Positions 45,901 through 54,900 of a stretch of 64,000 nt of DNA are shown one piece after another. Location: positions 5,022,151 to 5,086,150 of the forward strand of contig OZ024878.1 of assembly GCA_964017185.1 (NCBI GenBank). The letters run 5' to 3'. A program made the translations under genes and the position numbers. The first letter of the stretch is position 1, and each line of letters starts with the position of its first letter. This DNA is from Rugalucina vietnamica (taxonomy: Eukaryota; Mollusca; Bivalvia; Lucinida; Lucinidae). Below the pieces are notes generated by a model. It saw only the letters and a list, made by a program, of their open reading frames with translations. It did no database searches and had not been told where the DNA came from.

Positions 45901-48900
45901 AATTGTACTATCCATAGAGGGAAAACAAAGGTGCTGATAAGCTGCACAGTTACTGCACAGCTGATCTGCAACATTGTTTTTGCATAGGCAAATATCTGTT
46001 TTTCTCATGATGTAGCTCAACTATTCTGGAGTATCAGAAGAAACCCTACCTTCTCTCATCTTTTGCTGTAGGAGATAATTGTCATGCAGCTCATCTAACT
46101 GAAAAACAAAAGCAAACATGTAAACATTGTTACTCAAAGCAATTCCAGTTTTTTTTAGCTTTTACCAAAATGCCCTTGATGTTAAGTTTCACAAATATTA
46201 ACAGGTACACACATGTTAGAACATGGCACTAATATGGTAAGATTTAGCAAAAGCTTATTGCTTATTTCTAGTTTCTATTTCTCATGGTTTATACCCTGTC
46301 CGGACATTAAAAGGGCTGTAGAACAGGCCCAGATTTGCAGCTTAGTGAGAGGAATAAACATGGATATAAATGAGCCGCCCCATGGGAAAACCAACAATCT
46401 GCATTGGCAAAAACAAAGGCGCAGATCAGCTTCGCAGTAACTGCAAAGCTGATCAGCGCCTTTGTTTTCGCTACTCGGTTAGTACAAGTTCCTCTTCTAC
46501 TTAACTTCAAAATTTCAAGCTTCTAGCCTGTTTCTGGAGCTGTACAGGCCGGTTTGTGTCAGACCTGTTCGGAAACCACAATGTTGGTTTTCCCACGATG
46601 TGGCTCAAATTATGATCAACTTTCTGAAGATGGCTCCCGTGGTTAAGAGCGCTGATATTTCCTTACCGCACTTAAACATTTGATCATCTCACCACTGTGT
46701 CTGGTGTGGGTTCGAGCCCCACATGGAGCAACATATGAGGCAAGTAAAGATCTTATATGAGCCGAAATTATCTTGAAATGGACGTTAAACAGAATAAAAA
46801 ACCAGAGGACCAATGGTCCTGTAAACGCTCACCTGAGATCTGCTGCATATACCAATAAACATGTATGAATATTATGGTATTTTATTCCAGTGCAGGGGCA
46901 GATGAAGCCCTTGGGCCATTTTCTTTTTTCTGAATCTTCAATATTCTGTCCATTTGCCAATTTCCTGCTGGCTTTTCCCTTCAAATGACATTTTAACAGT
47001 TTTCCCAATTCAAATGCATAGGCAACCCATGTTGACCTTGCCATAAACTTGGTCAAGGTCATCACAGGGTCCTGATTTATATATACATTAAAGTACTTTA
47101 GCCATCGATGCTTCATGCCAAGTTTCCTTGAAATCAGTCTATTGGTTTCAGAGAAGAAGGTTTTTGATGGGTTTTTACCATATATGGGCATGGCGGCCAT
47201 CTTTGTCATGTGACCTAGATTATCTATATACACATTGATTCACCCATTCTATAGATGCTTCACAAAAAATTAGGCTTTGATTGGCCAAGCGGTTTCAGAG
47301 GAGAAGACGTTTGAATATTATGGAAATATACATGTATATTGCCGCGGGGTGGGGGCACATGAGCCCCTGGGGTCCAATTTTTTTCAGAATCATTAATATT
47401 CAGTCCTACTTCCCATTTCCTGCAAGACTTTCACTTTAAATTACATTTTAAAAGTTTTCCCCATTCCAATGCATTGGTGACCTATGTTGACCTTGCCGTA
47501 AAATAGGTCAAGGTCATCACAGGGTCATGATTTATATATACATTGTAGTGCTTGAGCCATCAATGCTTCATGCCAAGTTTTGTTGAAATCGGTCCACCGG
47601 TTCTGGAGAAGAAGATTTTTGAAGGGTTTTTACCATATATGGGCATGGCGGCCATCTTGGTCATGTGACCTGGATTATTTATATACACATTGGTTCCCCC
47701 TTCCCATAGATGCTTCATGTAAAATTTGGCTTTGATTGGCCAAGCGGTTTCAGAGAAGAAGATGTTTGAATATTATGATAATATACATGTATATTGCCCC
47801 GGGGTGGGGGCGGATGAGCCCCTGGTGCCCAATTTTTTTCAGAATCATTAATATTCAGTCCTACTGCTCATTTTCTGCAAGATTTTTCCTTTAAATGACA
47901 ATTTAACAATTTTTCCCATTCAAATGCAAAGGCGACCTATGTTGACCTTGCCGTAAAATAGGTCAAGGTCACCGCAAGGTCATGATTTATATACACATTG
48001 TAGTGCTTGAGTCATCGATGCTTCATGCCAAGTTTGGTTGAAATCGGTCCAGTGGTTCCGGAGAAGAAGATTTTTGAAGGGTTTTTACCATATATGGGCA
48101 TGGCGGCCATCTTGGTCATGTGACCTGGATTATTTATATACACATTGGTTCCCCCTTCCCATAGATGCTTCATGTAAAATTTGGCTTTGATTGGCCAAGC
48201 GGTTTCAGAGAAGAAGATCTTTGAAAACTGTGGACGACGGACGGACGGACGGACGGACGACGGACGACGGACGGACGGACGACGGAGCATGGGTATACTA
48301 TAAGCTCACCTTGTGAGCCTGACGGCTCAGGTGAGCTAAAAATTGGCCAAATTACAGCTTCAAATGCAAGATTTTTGTTCTTCTAGAGTTCATCCAAAGA
48401 AAGATTTGCTTTCTACTGTTTTTTTTACCTTTGACAAGTGGAATTCTAATCTCTTGAGGTACCTCTCCGCTGACTTGATTTGCTGGAAGACAGAAACAAT
48501 ATGCTCAAACTCATAATTGAGCCGTGACACGAGAAATCCGGTCTTCGGGGTTTCCGACCAGGTCTGACACAAACCGACCTGTACAGTCACAGAAGCTAGA
48601 AGCTTAAATAAGAGCTGTCGCAGGACAGCGTGCTCGACTGCTTCTGACCTTTGTCAAACATTAGGCCAAACCCGACCAGTAACCTAAAACATTTTGCTTA
48701 TACATCTTTTTGCCTTGATGCAATAAGGCAAAATCACTGAACCATTAAAGTTAACTATAACTACCTAAGATTAAAGGTCTCACTCATATTGTGAAAGAAG
48801 TGTGTTCATATACCAACTGAGTGCAAAGATACAATGCAAAAATCACTGAACCGTGAAATAAGCTCACACTGACCTATAAGTATTTCAGGGTCAAAGGTAA

Positions 48901-51900
48901 AGTCATACTTACTCATAATGTGAAAGAAATATGATCATATACCCATTCAGTGTTGAGATATAAAGCAAAATCACTGAACAATAAACGTAGGTCATAGTGA
49001 CCTATAAGTATGTTTGGGTTAAAGGTCTGGTCATATTCATTCATAATAAGAAAGAAGTATGAAAAATACCAACTGAGTGTTGAGATATAAGGCAAAATCA
49101 CTGACCCATGAAATTAGGTCACAGTGACCCAGGAATACTTTACGGTCTTGTCTTGTCATACGCAAACATATTGTGAAAGAAGTATGTTCATACACCAATT
49201 GAGTGCTGAGATATAAGGCAAAATCACTGAACCGTAAAATAAGGTCATAATGACCTAGGACTACTTTAGGGTCAAAGGTCTTCTCATACGCAAACAAAGT
49301 GTGAAAGAAGTTTGTTCATAAACAACTTGAGTGCCGAGATATAAGGCAAAATCACTGAACCATGAAATTAGGTCATAGTGACCTATAAGTATGTTTGGGT
49401 TAAAGGTCTGGTGATACTCATTGACATTCATAATCTGAAAGAAGTAGGAAAAAATACCAATAAGGCAAAATCACTGAACCATGAAATTAGGTCATAGTGA
49501 CCTAGGAATACTTCAGGGTCAAAGGTCTTGTCATACCCAAATATATCGTGAAAAAAGTATGTTCATTTACCAACTGAGTGCCAAGATATAAGGCAAAATC
49601 ACTGAACCGTGAAATTACATCATAAGGACCTAGGACTACTTCAAGGTCAAAGGTCCAGTCATACGCAAACATACTTTGAAAGAAGTTTGTTCATAAACCA
49701 TTTGAGTGCCGAGATATAAGGCAAAATCACTGAACCGTGAAATTAGGTCACACTGACCTATAAGTATATTGCGGTCAAAGGTCTGGTCATACTCACTCAT
49801 AATCTGAAAAAAGTATACTTATTGATTATCAAGATATAAGGCAAAATCAATGAACCGTGAAATTAGGTCACAGTGACCTATAAGTATATTGGGGTCAAAG
49901 GCCTGGTCCTACTCACTCATAATCTGAAAGAAGTAAGAAAATATACTAATTGAGTGTCAAGATATAAGGCAAAATCACTGAACCATGGAAGGTAGGTCAA
50001 CCGACCCTTACTGTCATGACACACAAGTCAGTGTCACAAAGTCAAAAGATGAAGGACCAACCATCTTCCTAAGTTGTTTCTATTAAGAAATAAAAAGAAA
50101 AAAAAATTCAGGGAGTTCTAGATTTTGACCTCTAGCCCCGCCCCCCTGACTCCGACCCAGAGGTCTGATGTCATGGAACCTAAAGTGTATGAAGTATGAA
50201 TGCTTTATGATAAGTTGTTGTCAAGATATGGACTCCTTGTAAGTTACACAGCAGTACATCTATTTTTTATAGTGTTCTAGTTTTTAACCTCTAGCCCCAC
50301 CCCCCAGGCATGGACCCTGAGATCCGATGCCATGAAATGAAACTCAACCCTTAAGGGTACCTATGGTCCGAGTATGAAAGCCCTCTGATAAAAGTTTTCA
50401 AGATATAGACTTCTAGAATACTATATCACAGAAAAGCCATTATTATTAATGGTGTTCTAGATTTTAACCTCTAGCCCCACCCCCTGGCATGGACCCAGGG
50501 ATCTGATGCCATGGAATGAAAGCCGACCCTAAAGGGTGTCAATGGCCCAAGTATCAATGCTATCTGATGAGTGGTTGTCAAGATATGGACTTCTAGAAAC
50601 AAGAATAGCCATTTTTGAAGGTGTTCTAGATTTTAACCTCCAGTCCCACCCCCTGGCCTGGACCCAGGGGCCCGATGCCATGGAATGAAAGCTAACCCTA
50701 CAGGGTATCTATGGTCCAAGTATGAATGCTTTCTGATGAGTGGTTGTCAAGATATGGACTTCTAGAAAACTTTAACGCAAGTGTGACGCGCACGGGAACG
50801 TGGACAACCGGGGTGACTGCAATAGCTCTATGCACTTCGTGCAGTCAAGCTAAAGAGATTGAACTAACAAGCACGAATGATAAGCATCTTTGGTTTCACT
50901 ACATGGATAGTACAATCACTCCTCTTGTTAAATCCATAATTTCAAACTTCTAGCTTTTTTCTGCGACTGTTTAAGCCGATTTGTGTCAGACCCGGTCGGA
51001 AACCACAAAGACAGGTTTGCTCGTGTCGCCGCTCAAACACAGAGAAAGTTTGTTCTGACTATACAAATTAGATACAAGGGAGAAAACTGTGACAATTAAA
51101 ACTGACAGTACCTTGTTTCAATTAAAATTGATCTGTAAATTCTCACTAAAAACAAAAAAAATCGGCATAATCAGAAATTGTAAAAATTGATTTTTTTTTT
51201 CTTATTAAAAGTGGATATAGATCGACCTGACCAGGCTCCTCTTGTACGAGCAGGGTACCATATTAAGCAGTCTGATTAGGGTCTGAATGTCTTGCAAAAC
51301 CTTTTAGGTTATAAAATACAGGATGACTGAGATGTGATGTCTGATTGACATATCATTTCATCTTGTCTATAATTGATTTTCCTTGTTACAATTTGTAGAA
51401 TTTGTAGTCTAATGTAATACAAAATCAATATGAAGCTACAAATAGGTTTTATTTATATTAAACAACAAACATTACAAAACTGCAAAATGACCCGCCAACA
51501 TAACATGCATATTTGGCATAGCTCAGTTGGTCTATACACCGAAAAAACTTGTAAATCAGGTTGTAGAAAATTAAAAATAAGATCATGTCAGTCTTGAGGA
51601 AACCAGAATATTGCATAATGAAAAAACAGGTTTACTGTGACTATACAGCTGATCGACGCCTTTGTTTTGACTTCACAGCTAGTAAAATACCTCTTCAAGT
51701 GGCTAGCCATTCAACCTAACAGACTGGTTTTCTCATGAAGCAGTTCATTAATAAGGCAACATGCTTGTGACAATGTCATGCTGATTGGGTTTCAAGAAAC
51801 TGCTGCCATGGAAACTAATTATCATGTTAGCTGTCTTTTTTTTTTTCATTATTTTTTTTACTACAGGTAACCAGGTTGTAATTATGAAGAAACATGTCTT

Positions 51901-54900
51901 TAGGCTCCAGGTAGTTTTGCTTGTTTCCTGGTTTCATGTCCCAGTCAACAATTTTTCAACATGTTTAGATCGTGCCACTGCTTCCTGTCTGGGATAAGTT
52001 ATGTGTCTAGCTGAGGGACCATTGTGGTTTGAAACCAGGCCTCTCCTGCAGTCCAAAGCTCTACCACTACTCCAATAGGCCTCTGTGCGCCCTTATTCTG
52101 ATATATGACAATCATAGGATACACTCCTTCCAAAAAGCTCATTCCAAGTTAACAAACATTAATTCGAAGATTTAAAGGCAATAACATATAGTTCAGTGAC
52201 TAAAAGCGAAAATGACAAAATTACCAAAATGCATGAACAAAACCTAAAAAATGTTTTTCATTAGAAAGCGAAAATCAAGCTAAAACGCCATGCTTTTAAC
52301 ATTAACAAGACAAAAGCAACATGTTCATTACCTTGTCCATTTCAAGAAGTTTTCCCTGTAGAAAGTGTTAAAAACTTAAATGGTCTTAATCTTAAACATT
52401 TGGCTAGACTAATTTGAGCCGCATCGTGAGAAAACCGGATTTTTGCCTAGGCGAAAACAAAGGCGCAGATCAGCTTCGCGGTAACCGCGAAGCTGATCTG
52501 CACCTTTGTTTTCGCTACACGGATAGTACAATTTCTCTTCTTCTTAAATCCGAAATTTCAAGCTTCTAGCCTGCTTCTGTAACTGTACAGGCCGATTTAT
52601 GTCGGACCTGGTCGGAAACCCCGAAGACCGGTTTTCTCGCGTCGAGGCTCATTTGGTATATATGTTTGGTGAATATGGCAGAGAACATTCAGAGAGAGCA
52701 TAAAGAGAAAGCTTGCCAGTATTTTCCGTTTGTATTGAGGCTTAATGCCACAGTCAACAATTTTTCAGAACACAGACACAACATGGTGCTGCTTGTCGTA
52801 GACCAACACTCTACGCCACCGCCCTCCCTGCCAGTATTTTTGGATTAAGTAATCTTTGAAACAAAAAATATAGCCACAATAATCAAATGTTTTCTATACA
52901 TATGCAGCTTGTGTGCCATCATCCTTGATCTTGGGGAGTCAGACCCCTTTATTTGCTAGGGCATGGCCCTTGAAATGGTAAGATTTTATCAAATCCCTCC
53001 TGAACTCACAGTAACCTCCTGTACCACCCTGGATCCAAACATGCAAATTAAGATATGAGCCGCCTCGTGGGAAAACAAACAATGTGGTTTCCGAACAGGT
53101 CCGACACAAACTGGCCTGTACAAGCACAGAAAAGAGCAAGAAGCTTGAAATTTCTGATTTAAGTAGAAGAGGAATTCTACTATGTGAGTAGCGAAAACAA
53201 AGGCGCTGATCAGCTTCGCGGTTACCGCGAAGCTGATCTGCGTCTTTGATTTCGCCTATGCAGATTGTTGGTTTTCCCATGAGGTGGCTCATATCACCTG
53301 CAGGCCTGCACCACCCAAAACTGGATAAAGGTAATTGGTGAAGGCCATATGAGCCGCAACGCCAGAAAACCGGTCTTCGGAGTTTTTGACGAAGTCTGAC
53401 ACAAACCGGCCTGTAGAGCTAAAGAAGAAGGTTAGAAGCTTGAAATTATGGATTTAGGAAAAGGAGAATCTATTCTATCTGTGTAGTGAAAACAAAGATG
53501 CTGATCAGCTACTGCACAGCTGATCTGCACCTTTTTCGCATGGCAAAAATCCAGTTTTCTCATGACGCGGCTGATATGTAAAGGTCATGTAATGTAGGTC
53601 AAGGTGACAATATTTACCTGAGCTGTAGAAGTACTGTCAGCCTCTCTCTGTTTTAACTGACTGATGTCATCAGTGGTTGCTTCTATAAACTCCCTGTAAA
53701 ACAAAAGACATTCATTTGAGTTTTGTTTTGTGGTTAAATAGTCATCATCAACTGAGCTGCCTCATGAGTAAACCAACAATATGCATAGGCGAAAACAAAG
53801 ACGCAGATCAGCTTCGTGGTAACTGCGAAGCTGATCAGCGCCTTTGTTTTGGCTACATAGACGGTACACTTCCTCTTCTTCTTAAATCCAAAATGTCAAG
53901 CTTCTAGCATGCTTCTGTGACTGTACAACCTGATTTGTGTCGGACCTGTTCGGAAACCACATTGTGGGTTTTCTCATGAGACAGCTCAAATATGCACAGT
54001 ATACCGCCCTAGGAGTAACAACATGCTTCTTTCACTGATACTGCACAGCTGATCAGCACCTTTGTTTTCACTATAGGGATAGTACAATTCCTCTTACTTA
54101 TATCTGAAATTTCAAGCTTCTAGCCATCTTCTACGACTGTACAGACCTGTTTGTGTCAATATTGATCGAAACCATAATGTTGGTTTCCTCAACATTTTGC
54201 ATACACAAAAACAAAGACGCAGATCAGCTCCGCGAAGCTGATCAGTGCTTTTGTTTTTGCTACAGGGATAATACAATTCCTCTTCAAAATCCAAAATTTC
54301 CAACCTCTAGCCAATTTCAGTGCCTGTACAGCTCGGTTTGTGTCAATGCTGATCGAAACCACAATTTTGGTTTCCTCATGAAGAAGCTCATTTCTTTTGG
54401 CTTGTAAGCAGCTTAGTTTGATTAAATGCCAATATCACGTCATGTTGAACCCGTTGCCTTTAGACTGTTCCTTGAGATGAACCCTTCGAAATCAATAAAG
54501 ATTTGTCATCAGGCAACCAGTCTGCCGCAGTACGTTCCAACTCAAATCTGACATCTCTTTTTCAAAAGCAGCCAAATCAAGAGACTTGAAATTTCAATTT
54601 TAGAATGTCTACAGGATTTTTAGGCATAAACTTTCAATGCAGCTTACAACAAGTGCCAATCAGTGTCGTATGCACAGGCTAAACCACATCCTGCCGGTCG
54701 AGTCTAAGGGCAAAAGCGGATACTTGGAAAACTTGGCGCAATAATGCTTAAGATGTAATACCACTTCATTCTTCTTAAGGAATTGATTTCAGGCAATGTA
54801 AATGTCAATCAAAGTCAAGAAATTTAATAAAGAGTATATGGGCCGCCTCATGAGAAAACCAACAATTTGCATAGGCAAAAGTAAAGATGCAGATCAGCTT

